In this document: positions 16,762 to 27,621 of the stretch, piece after piece
Layout: each line of letters begins with the position of its first letter
Position numbering within the stretch: the first letter of the stretch is position 1
Origin: Lachnospiraceae bacterium AM48-27BH
GTDB lineage: Bacteria; Bacillota; Clostridia; Lachnospirales; Lachnospiraceae
DNA: 31,045 nt
Reading direction: 5' to 3'
NCBI GenBank assembly: GCA_003478355.1
Contig: QUFC01000047.1
Location: 1 to 31,045, forward strand
Notes under the pieces: model-generated
What the model was told of the DNA's origin: nothing
What the model saw: only the letters and a program-made list of their open reading frames with translations
Database searches by the model: none
Made by a program: the position numbers and the translations under genes

Positions 16762-17577
16762 CTAAACCCGGTCATGTCCCCGGTATTCGGACGGACTTTC
16801 CCCGGTTACCCGTTTAAATACTTTAGCAAAATAGTTGGAATCTGCATAGCCCACTGCTTTTCCGATCTCCTTGATATTCACCGTCGGTGTCTGCAGCATC
16901 TTTTTGGCCATTTCAATCCGGTATTCCGTCAGATATGCAGTAAAATTCTTGCCAAAAAACTGCTTGAACAGCTTACAAAAATACGCCTCGGAATAGTTCA
17001 TGGTACGGGCTACTTCCTGCATGGAAATATCAAACATATAGTTATCCCTGATATATTGATAGATCAGATCCGTCAGTCTGGTCTCTACCATCGGATCTCC
17101 ACCGGTTCCATTGACCACTGCAGCTCCAGGCCCTGAATCTTCTCCTTCAGGGCTTCCTGCTGTTGTCTCCGTCACGGTCTTCCTGATCTCCTCTGTCTGA
17201 TATTCATCCACTATACGCATGGCCTCATCCAGGACCAACAGCAGCTCCTTCTCATCATAAGGCTTCAGCAGATAATCCAGAGCCCTTATGGTGATCGCCT
17301 TTTTTGCATAAGAAAATTCATCAAAGGCAGTCAGGAAAATGATACAACAGTCCTTATCCTTTTCCCTTATCCTCTGCGCTGCTTCAATACCGGTAATTCC
17401 CGGCATTTCAATATCCAGTACTGCGATCTGGATCTTCTCCTTTTCATAGACCTCCAGCGCTTCCCTGCCATTTTCTGCCTGAAAAATCCGGCACTGGTCT
17501 CCCAGCTCCTCTTCCAACAGCTGGACCAGCACGGCCCGCTCGATCATCTCATCATCTGCTACCAACAAACGATACAT
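16762..17577 (-). CDS. Response regulator with AraC-type output (YesN-like)
   Basis: Cytoplasmic transcription regulator of a two-component system. Of 271 residues, 1-120 form a receiver domain with the acidic pair D8-D9, the phosphorylated aspartate D55 (AVLDIEMPG), the LTAFDEF switch and the lysine in YLLKPYD. A variable linker (about 125-165) leads to two AraC-type helix-turn-helix motifs (ISMQEVARTMNYSEAYFCKL and IKEIGKAVGYADSNYFAKVF, each a full motif). The ATG at 17577 has GGAGG eight bases upstream and was preferred over an earlier in-frame ATG. It lies 46 bases after the kinase gene. It probably activates the TRAP/lyase operon. Confidence 0.93.
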   Translation of the reverse strand: MYRLLVADDEMIERAVLVQLLEEELGDQCRIFQAENGREALEVYEKEKIQIAVLDIEMPGITGIEAAQRIREKDKDCCIIFLTAFDEFSYAKKAITIRALDYLLKPYDEKELLLVLDEAMRIVDEYQTEEIRKTVTETTAGSPEGEDSGPGAAVVNGTGGDPMVETRLTDLIYQYIRDNYMFDISMQEVARTMNYSEAYFCKLFKQFFGKNFTAYLTEYRIEMAKKMLQTPTVNIKEIGKAVGYADSNYFAKVFKRVTGESPSEYRGHDRV

Positions 17578-17623
17578 TTTCTGCCTCCATTCACGAACTA
17601 TCCATTTACTCCCCAATACTCTT

Positions 17624-19114
17624 TTACGATTTCTGCAGCTTCTGCGGAATCTTCATAAGGATCACGGTTCCACGATCCTTTTTGCTGTAAATCTGCACTT
17701 CTCCATGCTCATACAGGATATGTACCCGCTTATAGATATTTCCGAGGCCGATTCCGATCTTGGAGGTTCTCCGTTCCTTCACTGCATTGCGGATATCCGT
17801 AAGCTGCTCTTCTGTCATTCCCGCACCGGTATCTGCCACCGTGATCCGCACATCACCGTCCTGCCTCCATACCCGCAGATGGATACGGCCTCCCGTTTCC
17901 TTCTTGGAAATTCCGTGGACTACTGCATTTTCCACCAGCGGCTGCAGGGTAAAGGACGGGATCTGGATATCCCGGATATCCTCCGGCAGATCCCTTTCAT
18001 AACGGATACGGCCACCAAACCGCATTTTCTGAATGTAAATATAATCATCAACGATCTTTAATTCCTGTTCCAGAAATACCACCTGCTCCGACATCTTCAG
18101 ATTATAACGGAACAGACTGCTTAAGCTGGCGATCATTTTCTCCGTGGTCCCTGCTTTTTCCAGCTTTGCCGTACAGGAAATCATATTCAGGGTATTGAAC
18201 AGGAAATGGGGATTGATCTGGCTTTTTAAAAATTCCAGCCGCGCTGCCTCCAGCTGTTTTTCCATCTCCACACGCTCCAGTTCCTCTTTGTGGAGCAGTT
18301 CCGTCATCTCATGATTTCTCTTCAATGTACTGATATAATCACCCATAGAATGCTTCATACGGTTAAAAGCAGTCACCAGTTCTCCCATCTCATCCCGGTT
18401 CTCCACCGCCAGATCCGGCATATCAAAATGGTTTTTCTCCATCTCACGGCTCAGACCTGCCAGCTTCACCATCGGTTCCACTAACGTATTGGATAAGACC
18501 CTGGTAAATATACCAATAAAAATCATCAGGACAACCGAGAACACCACCAGATATCTTGGCAGATTGTAAAGCTTCTCCACCTCATTCTGATAATTGGCAT
18601 TGCCATCTGACAGTGTTACCTGGATCAAGCGGCGGATATAAGTATCCATATACTGCTGCCGTTCATAGACCTTATACAGTGCGGGAATATACCCGGAGGT
18701 ATCCTGATCCATTCTCAAAAAAGCATCTCTGGCTTTCTGGTAATTCATATAGCTGCTCTTGATCGTCCACGTTCCGGCATACCGTTCTGAACCAATGGAA
18801 GCATAATCAAACGGAAGCTGGTTTAAGCACCGGGCGGTTTTTTCACAGGCTTTTTCATACGCTTCCCGGTTATCCTTGGAGCGCTCCCTGGCATACCGGG
18901 TAAAGCAATCGGTCTCCTCCGTCAACGCTTCATGGAAATTGTTACACTTCGAGTTATCATATAAGATCTGGTTAAAGCTGTCCAGTCCAAAACCGGTGAT
19001 CTGAACACTGATCCCTGCTGAAAGTCCCATAACCAGGATGACCGCCAGGGCATAGATCTTGATCTTCGTCCGGATGGACGCCCCCAGCCACAATTTCCTT
19101 ATTTTCCACCACAT
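17624..19114 (-). CDS. Sensor histidine kinase (YesM/LytS-type)
   Basis: Membrane sensor kinase of 496 residues. Helix one spans about 18-40 and helix two about 187-208, with an extracellular region of roughly 145 residues that is rich in helix and shows no known ligand domain. A HAMP domain (209-262) and a coiled-coil stretch (262-297) lead to the YesM-type kinase core QINPHFLFNTLN (phosphorylated His303). The ATPase domain has the N box LVENAVVHG (N396), DTGAGM (428-433) and GIGLGN (454-459). It is the first gene of the kinase-regulator-binding protein operon. YesM/YesN pairs often control carbohydrate use in Bacillota. Its ligand is probably the same as that of the nearby binding proteins. 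Confidence 0.94.
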   Translation of the reverse strand: MWWKIRKLWLGASIRTKIKIYALAVILVMGLSAGISVQITGFGLDSFNQILYDNSKCNNFHEALTEETDCFTRYARERSKDNREAYEKACEKTARCLNQLPFDYASIGSERYAGTWTIKSSYMNYQKARDAFLRMDQDTSGYIPALYKVYERQQYMDTYIRRLIQVTLSDGNANYQNEVEKLYNLPRYLVVFSVVLMIFIGIFTRVLSNTLVEPMVKLAGLSREMEKNHFDMPDLAVENRDEMGELVTAFNRMKHSMGDYISTLKRNHEMTELLHKEELERVEMEKQLEAARLEFLKSQINPHFLFNTLNMISCTAKLEKAGTTEKMIASLSSLFRYNLKMSEQVVFLEQELKIVDDYIYIQKMRFGGRIRYERDLPEDIRDIQIPSFTLQPLVENAVVHGISKKETGGRIHLRVWRQDGDVRITVADTGAGMTEEQLTDIRNAVKERRTSKIGIGLGNIYKRVHILYEHGEVQIYSKKDRGTVILMKIPQKLQKS

Positions 19115-19162
19115 ACCGTTTAACCCCTTTTACACGCCCCACGTTCACTTTGTTATTACACT

Positions 19163-19190
19163 AGTATACAATGTCTGTCATCGATTGTAA
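19163..19190 (-). promoter_or_regulatory. Promoter of the sensor operon
   Basis: On the minus strand TTACAA (19190-19185), a 16-bp spacer and TATACT (19168-19163), about 49 bases before the kinase ATG. Both boxes are close to the sigma-A consensus. Confidence 0.55.
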
Positions 19191-19227
19191 ATGCCACCTG
19201 CTGGAAACCTGATCCCGTGCCAGAGCG

Positions 19228-19260
19228 GTATCATATGGAATTTTCAGTTCCGCAAATTCC
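19228..19260. repeat. Copy of the glgB-dctP spacer hairpin
   Basis: Positions 19228-19250 match 10205-10227 with about three differences (both read GTATCATA, then a GG-ATTTTCAGTTC segment). As at the other site, the segment forms a hairpin: GGAATTT (19237-19243) pairs with the AAATTCC at 19254-19260. Compensating changes in the two arms (GGCATTTTC/GAAAATGCC there) suggest the hairpin is conserved. Confidence 0.55.
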
Positions 19261-19285
19261 TATCCATGAGCCATAACGGATAAAC

Positions 19286-19338
19286 GCAAAAAGAGCTGCC
19301 GCCCCACAGATGGTTCTCCACCCATGGGACAGCAGCTC
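19286..19338 (-). terminator. Rho-independent terminator of the atp operon
   Basis: On the minus strand GAGCTGC (19338-19332) pairs with GCAGCTC (19299-19293), with further pairing inside, followed by a run of five Ts. It lies about 28 bases after the atpC stop codon and closes the ATP synthase transcript. Confidence 0.75.
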
Positions 19339-19366
19339 ATTTCGCAGCTGCGACCTGAATTATAAC

Positions 19367-19768
19367 TTATCTGCCCTTTACCTCCAGACGGGTCATGGCT
19401 CTCTTTAAAGCCAGTTCCGCCCGGAAAACATCGGTTTCTGCTTTGTTTTCTCTAAGTCTGCGTTCTGCACGGGTCATCGCTTCTTCCGCGCGGGATGCAT
19501 CGATCTCTTCCGGCCACTCGACCACTTCTGCAAGAATCGTGACAGCGTCTGGAAGAACCTCCACAAAACCAGAGTGCAGTGCCGCCTTTTTTACCTCAGA
19601 ACCCTCATGGATGCTGAGTACACCGGGCGCTACAATGGAAGTCATCGGGATATGCTGGGCATACACACCGATCTCTCCCTCTGTGGTCGTCAGTTCCACC
19701 ATGGAAACCTCCCCCGTATAGAAAAACTTATCCGGAGTCACCACCTGTAATTTAAACATATCAGCCAT
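19367..19768 (-). CDS. atpC: ATP synthase epsilon subunit (F1)
   Basis: Central-stalk subunit of F1 that couples rotation and can inhibit ATP hydrolysis. The 133-residue product has the normal two-part layout: an N-terminal beta-sandwich (about 1-85; FKLQVVTPDKFFYTGEV, then TTEGEIGVYAQHIP) and a C-terminal helical hairpin (88-133; ASRAEEAMTRAERRLRENK). It is the last gene of the operon, 11 bases after atpD, with a terminator downstream. Confidence 0.95.
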   Translation of the reverse strand: MADMFKLQVVTPDKFFYTGEVSMVELTTTEGEIGVYAQHIPMTSIVAPGVLSIHEGSEVKKAALHSGFVEVLPDAVTILAEVVEWPEEIDASRAEEAMTRAERRLRENKAETDVFRAELALKRAMTRLEVKGR

Positions 19769-19779
19769 GGTCCACCCTC

Positions 19780-21170
<1,391 letters not shown>

Positions 21171-21287
21171 GTTGTTTCTCCTCTTCTTATAACTGTTCAG
21201 AATCTTCCCAGTTATCTATTCTTTCCTATTTCTGTTCCAAACCTGTACACCAGCAGCCATAAATGTCTTTCGAAGACCTTTATGCCA

Positions 21288-22145
21288 CTATGAGATCGCA
21301 TTTGCTCCCGCAACGATCTCCGTCAGCTCCTGAGTGATCGCACCCTGTCTTGCCCGGTTGTACTGCAGGCTCAGGCTTTCGATCATCTCCTCTGCATTGC
21401 TGGTCGCAGAATCCATTGCCGTCATACGGGCTCCATTCTCACTGGCAACCGCCTCAAGAAGAGCTCCGTAGATCAGGCTGCTCATATATTTCGGCACGAT
21501 GGAATCCAGAACACCCTCTGCATCCGGCTCATAGGTCATGAGCGCCTGTGCTTTGGCTCCATCCTCCTCCTGTCTCTCCTCCAGCTCTACCGGAAGTAAT
21601 TTCATTAATTTCGGCGTCTGGGATACCGTGTTTTTAAATGAGGTATAGGCAAGGTAAATCTCACCTACCTGGCCCTGTGCAAACGCATCCAGAAGCTCTA
21701 CTGTCAGATCTGCTGCATCCCGGTACATGGGTTCATTCATGACCTCGGAATAGTCTGCCTTGATCTGGAATCCTCTTCTTGCCAGGCCATCCCGTCCCTT
21801 GCGTCCCAGAGCATACACATAAGTATCCGCTGCCGGCAGACTGGAGTTGACTAACCGGATGATATTACTGTTATATCCGCCTGCCAGTCCGCGGTTGGAG
21901 GTCAGGACGATCACCGCTTTTTTCGGTGAATCTCCCGCCTTTAAATACTTATGGTTTAAATTGCCCGATTTGCAGAGGACAGAACTGATGGTCTCATACA
22001 TCAGGTTAAAGTACGGCTTGGAGTTCTCGGCTTTGGCTTTGGATTTCTGCAGCTTTACCGTCGCTACCAGCTTCATCGCTTTCGTGATCTGCTCGGTACT
22101 CTGGATACTGTCGCGGCGGCGCTTAATATCTCTCATAGATGCCAT
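21288..22145 (-). CDS. atpG: ATP synthase gamma subunit (F1)
   Basis: Rotating central stalk of F1. The 285-residue protein has the two long family helices at its ends: ASMRDIKRRRDSIQSTEQIT near the N terminus and ATSNAEEMIESLSLQYNRAR near the C terminus, with GLAGGYNSNI in the middle domain. It follows atpA by 20 bases. The 117-bp spacer to atpD holds a small hairpin (GGTCTTCGAAAGACA on the minus strand) and the atpD ribosome binding site. Confidence 0.96.
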   Translation of the reverse strand: MASMRDIKRRRDSIQSTEQITKAMKLVATVKLQKSKAKAENSKPYFNLMYETISSVLCKSGNLNHKYLKAGDSPKKAVIVLTSNRGLAGGYNSNIIRLVNSSLPAADTYVYALGRKGRDGLARRGFQIKADYSEVMNEPMYRDAADLTVELLDAFAQGQVGEIYLAYTSFKNTVSQTPKLMKLLPVELEERQEEDGAKAQALMTYEPDAEGVLDSIVPKYMSSLIYGALLEAVASENGARMTAMDSATSNAEEMIESLSLQYNRARQGAITQELTEIVAGANAIS

Positions 22146-22165
22146 CAGTCACTCACCTGCTTTCT

Positions 22166-23700
<1,535 letters not shown>

Positions 23701-24249
23701 TTATGCCAGCTGTACGTCCAGAAGCTGTCTTTTCAGTTCGTACAACTGGGTTTTAATGCTGCTGTCAACGACTCTGTCGCCGATGCGGATGATCATGCCG
23801 CCTATCAGGGATGGGTCTACCTCATAGTTCATCTCAAATTCCACATACCGGGTGGTCGTAAGTAATCTCTCTGTCACCTGCGCCTTCTGTTCCTCGCTTA
23901 ATGGAACCGCGCTGGTCACATATGCTATTCCGATTTTCTTATATTCTTTCACTGTGGTGATAAAATACTCAAAAATCGCAGGAATGTCTCCCTGTCTGCC
24001 TTTTTCAACAACCGTTGTCAGGAAGCCCATCATATCATCCGACACTCTTCCTCGGAAAATGCTGTCGATGATCTGGATCTTCTCCTCCTTTACCACCTGC
24101 GGATGGTTTAAAAGCTGAATCAGGTCCTCATGCTCCTTTAAGATCTCCTGAAGCGCCAGCACCTGCTCAAAGGTTTCATCCAGACATTTCGTCTCCTGGG
24201 CTGCCTCAAACAACGCATCACCGTATACCTTTGATACTAGCTTTGCCAT
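23701..24249 (-). CDS. atpH: ATP synthase delta subunit (F1 peripheral stalk)
   Basis: Links the peripheral stalk to the top of F1. The 182-residue product begins AKLVSKVYGDALFEAAQE, has an N-terminal helical bundle (about 1-105) and ends with the conserved VDPSLIGGMIIRIGDRVVDSS block (about 149-168). Its start lies 13 bases inside the end of atpF, which suggests coupled translation. Confidence 0.95.
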   Translation of the reverse strand: MAKLVSKVYGDALFEAAQETKCLDETFEQVLALQEILKEHEDLIQLLNHPQVVKEEKIQIIDSIFRGRVSDDMMGFLTTVVEKGRQGDIPAIFEYFITTVKEYKKIGIAYVTSAVPLSEEQKAQVTERLLTTTRYVEFEMNYEVDPSLIGGMIIRIGDRVVDSSIKTQLYELKRQLLDVQLA

Positions 24250-24758
24250 GTGCTCTCACCCATTTCCTTCAATGTTTCCTCGATCAGTTCATCCTGCACC
24301 TTCATATCGATGGAAGACGCTACTACCTTTTCTGCCATCAGAGAAGCGATGGAAACAATCTCCTGCTTCATATCATCCAGCGCTTTCTTGCGCTCTAACT
24401 CAACCTCACGGTTACCTCTCTCAACGATTCTGGCCGCTTCGGCTTTGGCTTCCTGAATGATCTCAGCCTCTTTCGCTTTTCCTTTTCTTCTGGCTTCTTC
24501 CAGAATTGCATCTGCTTCTTTGGAAACCTCTTTCAGTTTCTGCTCGTACTCTGCTTTCATCTCTGCCGCAGACTTTTTGTCATTGGCGGCATCTGCCAAT
24601 TCCCCTGCGATCTTCTGTTTTCTCTTCTCCAGCATATCACGTACCGGATTAAACAGAAGATAGGAAAGGCCAAAAAACAGAATGAAGATATTGATCGCAG
24701 TCCAGAACATCTCGTAAAGCAGCTGCGGATCAAATCCAATCAAACGATCCAATCCCAC
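24237..24758 (-). CDS. atpF: ATP synthase b subunit (Fo peripheral stalk)
   Basis: Membrane anchor and stalk of the stator. In 173 residues, one N-terminal transmembrane helix (about 14-36) runs into FNPVRDMLEKRKQKI and then a long charged, Ala/Lys/Glu-rich coiled coil (about 45-140), as in all b subunits. It follows atpE by 38 bases and overlaps atpH. Confidence 0.95.
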   Translation of the reverse strand: MGLDRLIGFDPQLLYEMFWTAINIFILFFGLSYLLFNPVRDMLEKRKQKIAGELADAANDKKSAAEMKAEYEQKLKEVSKEADAILEEARRKGKAKEAEIIQEAKAEAARIVERGNREVELERKKALDDMKQEIVSIASLMAEKVVASSIDMKVQDELIEETLKEMGESTWQS

Positions 24759-24796
24759 GTTTCTTGCCTCCTTTCCGTTCTGATATTCCTCTTAAA

Positions 24797-25066
<270 letters not shown>

Positions 25067-25105
25067 CTAAATTAAATAAATGTGTGTTTAATGATTTCGC
25101 AGTGT

Positions 25106-25138
25106 CATTCGCGGCACCATTGCGCTGCCATTCGCGGC
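25106..25138. repeat. Short direct repeat in the atpB-atpE spacer
   Basis: CATTCGCGGC occurs at 25106-25115 and again at 25129-25138. The surrounding 205-base spacer inside the operon is GC-rich, contains several GC-rich short complementary stretches and shows no reading frame. It may fold in the transcript ahead of the highly translated atpE. Confidence 0.35.
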
Positions 25139-25259
25139 GCTTTCAGCGTCGCTCATGTCGGGCATTCTGCCCTATAAAGCCAGCAAAACTCTTCCAACCG
25201 GCTGAATGCAAGCATTCCCCGGTCTCCAGATTTTTACTGTCTTTGCACCGCAAAACAGC

Positions 25260-25979
25260 TTATTCCATTTTGTCATTGACGTATACCATCGTCAGCATAC
25301 AGAACACATATGTCTGGATACATCCGGAAAACAGATCGCAGTACACATGTAATGCCGCCGGGATACCGATTTTGGCAAACCATGGCATCATGCCATACCA
25401 CAGGCCCATGATGATAACGCCGGAAAGCAGATTGGCAAAAAGACGCAGCGAGATTGAAATCGGGTTTGCGATCTCTCCAATCAGGTTAATGGGGAACAGA
25501 ACCGGTATTGGCTGGAACAGGCTGGTAAAATGGCCGATTCCCCGGTTTTTAATTCCCTGATAGTTCACAATGAAGAACGTAAACATACCTAATAAGAATG
25601 TTACGCCAAAGTCGGCTGTCGGGGCACGAAGTCCAAACAGACCGCTTAAGTTGCAGAACAAGATAAATAAGAATATTGTTCCGATGTAGTTAACAAACCG
25701 TTTCGCATTACCGCCTAAAATGCCTTCTGCCATGTTCTGCAGGGCTTCCATCCCCATCTCCAGCACACACTGAAATGTGCCAGGCGTATCCGTGGCATTT
25801 ACCTTCTTTAACTTCCTGCTGGCGATCCATGCGATCAGCAGAAGTGTGGCCGTAATGATCCAGGAACCTACGGTCGTTGTGGTAATCCACAACTCCTGAC
25901 CGAACATCTCCGTCTTTAAGACGCCATGGATCATAAAATCCGGCTCCTGAAGGCTCATCGGAACTGTCATCATTTCCAT
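25260..25979 (-). CDS. atpB: ATP synthase a subunit (Fo)
   Basis: Stator membrane subunit that forms the ion half-channels. The 239-residue product has five to six hydrophobic helices. The critical arginine that faces the c-ring glutamate is Arg179 in NPISISLRLFANLLSG. PINLIGEIANP just before it is also typical. GGAGG lies a few bases upstream of the ATG. It follows the repeat element at 26010-26189 in the operon. Confidence 0.95.
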   Translation of the reverse strand: MEMMTVPMSLQEPDFMIHGVLKTEMFGQELWITTTTVGSWIITATLLLIAWIASRKLKKVNATDTPGTFQCVLEMGMEALQNMAEGILGGNAKRFVNYIGTIFLFILFCNLSGLFGLRAPTADFGVTFLLGMFTFFIVNYQGIKNRGIGHFTSLFQPIPVLFPINLIGEIANPISISLRLFANLLSGVIIMGLWYGMMPWFAKIGIPAALHVYCDLFSGCIQTYVFCMLTMVYVNDKME

Positions 25980-26009
25980 ACACCATCCTCCTTTCTTCCG
26001 TATTCAATT

Positions 26010-26189
26010 GTAACTGTCCAGTACACAATTACCATTTAACCTTCGTAACGATTCAGTACCTTCATAGTTACGAGCAAAAATCCATTCCAAATCAGCTTCG
26101 CTGATGGGATTTTTGCCTTCTAGCCTATGTTTTCTTACGGTCAGCGCAGCAAGTGCGCAGACCTACTGAACAGTTACCATTTAACCTTC
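26010..26189. repeat. Palindromic insertion-like element inside the atp operon
   Basis: Terminal inverted arms GTAACTGTCCAGTA (26010-26023) and TACTGAACAGTTAC (26164-26177) match at 13 of 14 positions. Inside lie CGTAAC (26044-26049) with GTTACG (26067-26072), and a GCAAAAATCC / GGATTTTTGC pair enclosing CAGCTTCGCTG. The 16-mer TTACCATTTAACCTTC occurs at 26029-26044 and again at 26174-26189, where its second copy reaches the stop codon of the upstream gene. Form and size suggest a non-autonomous mobile or REP-like element. Confidence 0.65.
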
Positions 26190-26650
26190 TAATTCCCGGC
26201 TGCCATGTGATCGTTTCTGCCAAAAGCAATCACGCAGCTACTATCTGCCGGAAAAGAACGTTCTGTGAACAATCGGCTGGCATAAAGCACCTGCCTTGAG
26301 CCTAAGGCTCCGATGATCATCGCTACCGCGTCAATCTGGGGACGACTGCCCAATACAAACAATACAATGATAAATACCACCCTACGGATCATAGACTGGA
26401 TCACCGTACTTTTGTTGGCATATCCTTCGTCCATGCTGTCAGCCGCCCGCTCGGTGATATAAGCCATATGGATCAACATCGCCACGTCTGCCGCAAAACC
26501 ACAGAACAGACCTGCCAACACGGGACCGGTTGAGAATCCCATCCGCGCCATACCGCCTTTGAAAACCACTGCCAGGACTGCTAACACCACCGTGTAAAAC
26601 AACATCCCGATGGACATCTCCACCACCAGATGCCTGGTATTGTCTGTCAT
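26189..26650 (-). CDS. AtpI-like ATP synthase accessory membrane protein
   Basis: A 153-residue membrane protein with four predicted helices (about 14-32, 42-62, 87-103 and 106-120). Its second place in the operon, between the atpZ-like gene and atpB, and its helix pattern match ATP synthase subunit I, which in other bacteria helps assemble the c ring. Sequence conservation in this family is low, so the name rests mostly on context. It starts within the ATGA overlap with the upstream gene. Its C-terminal tail overlaps the edge of the repeat element and may have been changed by it. Confidence 0.7.
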   Translation of the reverse strand: MTDNTRHLVVEMSIGMLFYTVVLAVLAVVFKGGMARMGFSTGPVLAGLFCGFAADVAMLIHMAYITERAADSMDEGYANKSTVIQSMIRRVVFIIVLFVLGSRPQIDAVAMIIGALGSRQVLYASRLFTERSFPADSSCVIAFGRNDHMAAGN

Positions 26651-26997
26651 GACATCTCCCCTTTCTGATTATGCTCGGATTCCGGTTTGAAAATACGGCT
26701 TTTTGTCTTGGGTCTGTCTACTCCCCCTTCACCGTCTGAAAGCGCCTTTTTCCAATGTTCCTCTTTCTCGATCCTGGCTTCCTTCGCATCCTGGTCGATC
26801 AGCCGTTTCGCCATCGCATAAGCGCCTCGTCCACCGCCTAATACACCAAGAATCAGAAACACCAGTGTCAGATGAGTTCCATACCGTGAATCCAGGTAGC
26901 TGCCCGCAAAAATGCCCAGGAAAACCGGAGTCAGCACACAAAAACCAAGCTGGGTCACCATGGCCAGACTACGGTAAACGGATTTCTTATACTTCAT
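26647..26997 (-). CDS. AtpZ-like membrane protein
   Basis: The 116-residue product has two transmembrane helices (about 10-32 and 40-58) of the AtpZ/AtpI type: SLAMVTQLGFCVLTPVFLG, then GVLGGGRGAYAMAKRL, followed by a long charged tail. Such genes begin many Bacillota atp operons and have been linked to Fo assembly or Mg/Ca transport. The ATG at 26997 was chosen because AGGAG precedes it by ten bases and the conserved part starts there. It overlaps the next gene by four bases. Confidence 0.75.
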   Translation of the reverse strand: MKYKKSVYRSLAMVTQLGFCVLTPVFLGIFAGSYLDSRYGTHLTLVFLILGVLGGGRGAYAMAKRLIDQDAKEARIEKEEHWKKALSDGEGGVDRPKTKSRIFKPESEHNQKGEMS

Positions 26998-27107
26998 GCC
27001 GATCAGTCTCCTTACCTCGATACCAGCAGGTCGCTCGCGCAGGCAGTCCTGCATCCGTTTTTTCTTTTTTCACCCTGGTATCATACATGATTGCGTATAC
27101 AGAGTTT

Positions 27108-27136
27108 ATTATACCCATCAAAACTTTCTTTGTCCA
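27108..27136 (-). promoter_or_regulatory. Promoter of the atp operon
   Basis: On the minus strand TGGACA (27136-27131), a 17-bp spacer and a perfect TATAAT (27113-27108), about 110 bases before the first gene of the operon. The remaining intergenic stretch (27137-27360) is very AT-rich and shows no convincing gene. Confidence 0.75.
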
Positions 27137-27330
27137 GAATTTCATGAAACTTCCCAGTTTCTTCATAATGTTTGTAAATTTTTTATATTTTTTGTACAAT
27201 TTAGTTAATTTGTGTGATTCTCTATTTCCTTTCGTTAATTTTTTGTCTATTTTCTCCACCCTTCTCTCAACATCCGATGCGCCCGTTCCCATTACATTAT
27301 TTTGATCAGAGAAATTTGGGGGACTTTTCA

Positions 27331-27389
27331 AAATTTTTTTTAAAATTTTCTAGTTTTCTCTTGCCTTTTTCAAAATCTCATGCTAGAAT
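27331..27389 (+). promoter_or_regulatory. tRNA promoter with AT-rich upstream element
   Basis: TTGCCT (27361-27366), a 17-bp spacer and TAGAAT (27384-27389), 24 bases before the tRNA. Directly upstream of the -35 box, 27331-27360 is almost pure A/T in short tracts, the layout of an UP element that strengthens stable-RNA promoters. Confidence 0.7.
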
Positions 27390-27413
27390 ACAACTCATGA
27401 ATCAGTTACACAT

Positions 27414-27486
27414 GCGCGAGTGGCTCAGTTGGTGGAGTACAACCTTGCCAAGGTTGGGGTCGCGGGTTCGAGTCCCGTCTCGCGCT
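27414..27486 (+). tRNA. tRNA-Gly (anticodon GCC)
   Basis: A 73-base cloverleaf: acceptor GCGCGAG (27414-27420) pairs with CTCGCGC (27479-27485), discriminator base T. The D arm is GCTCAGTTGGTGGAGT, the anticodon arm CAACC-TTGCCAA-GGTTG with GCC in the middle, and the T arm GCGGG-TTCGAGT-CCCGT. The CCA end is not encoded. It has its own promoter and terminator, so it is a single-gene unit. Confidence 0.95.
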
Positions 27487-27498
27487 CTTAAGAATGAG

Positions 27499-27530
27499 AA
27501 AAGGATATCCAGAAACGGATATCCTTTTTT
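27499..27530 (+). terminator. Terminator of the tRNA-Gly gene
   Basis: AAGGATATCC (27501-27510) and GGATATCCTT (27517-27526) form a perfect 10-bp stem with a 6-nt loop, followed by a T run, 13 bases after the tRNA. Confidence 0.85.
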
Positions 27531-27582
27531 GTTATGTTCAAGCCGGCCGGGCGGAAACGCAGAGGTCTCCACTCCGTTCCGG

Positions 27583-27621
27583 TTGTCGCAAAGCGAACGT
27601 CCAGTGGACGTTCTGCGACAA
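27583..27621. repeat. Palindrome between the tRNA and GT39 genes
   Basis: TTGTCGCA (27583-27590) pairs with TGCGACAA (27614-27621), and inside it GAACGTCC (27595-27602) pairs with GGACGTTC (27606-27613). The structure abuts the GT39 stop codon and could stop transcription from that side, but it has no T run. Confidence 0.5.

Noticed and set aside
26987..27331. 114-codon Lys-rich open frame on the minus strand before the atp operon
   Set aside because: It overlaps the atp promoter and the start of the atpZ-like gene in another frame, lies in AT-rich DNA, has no ribosome binding site and resembles no protein I know.
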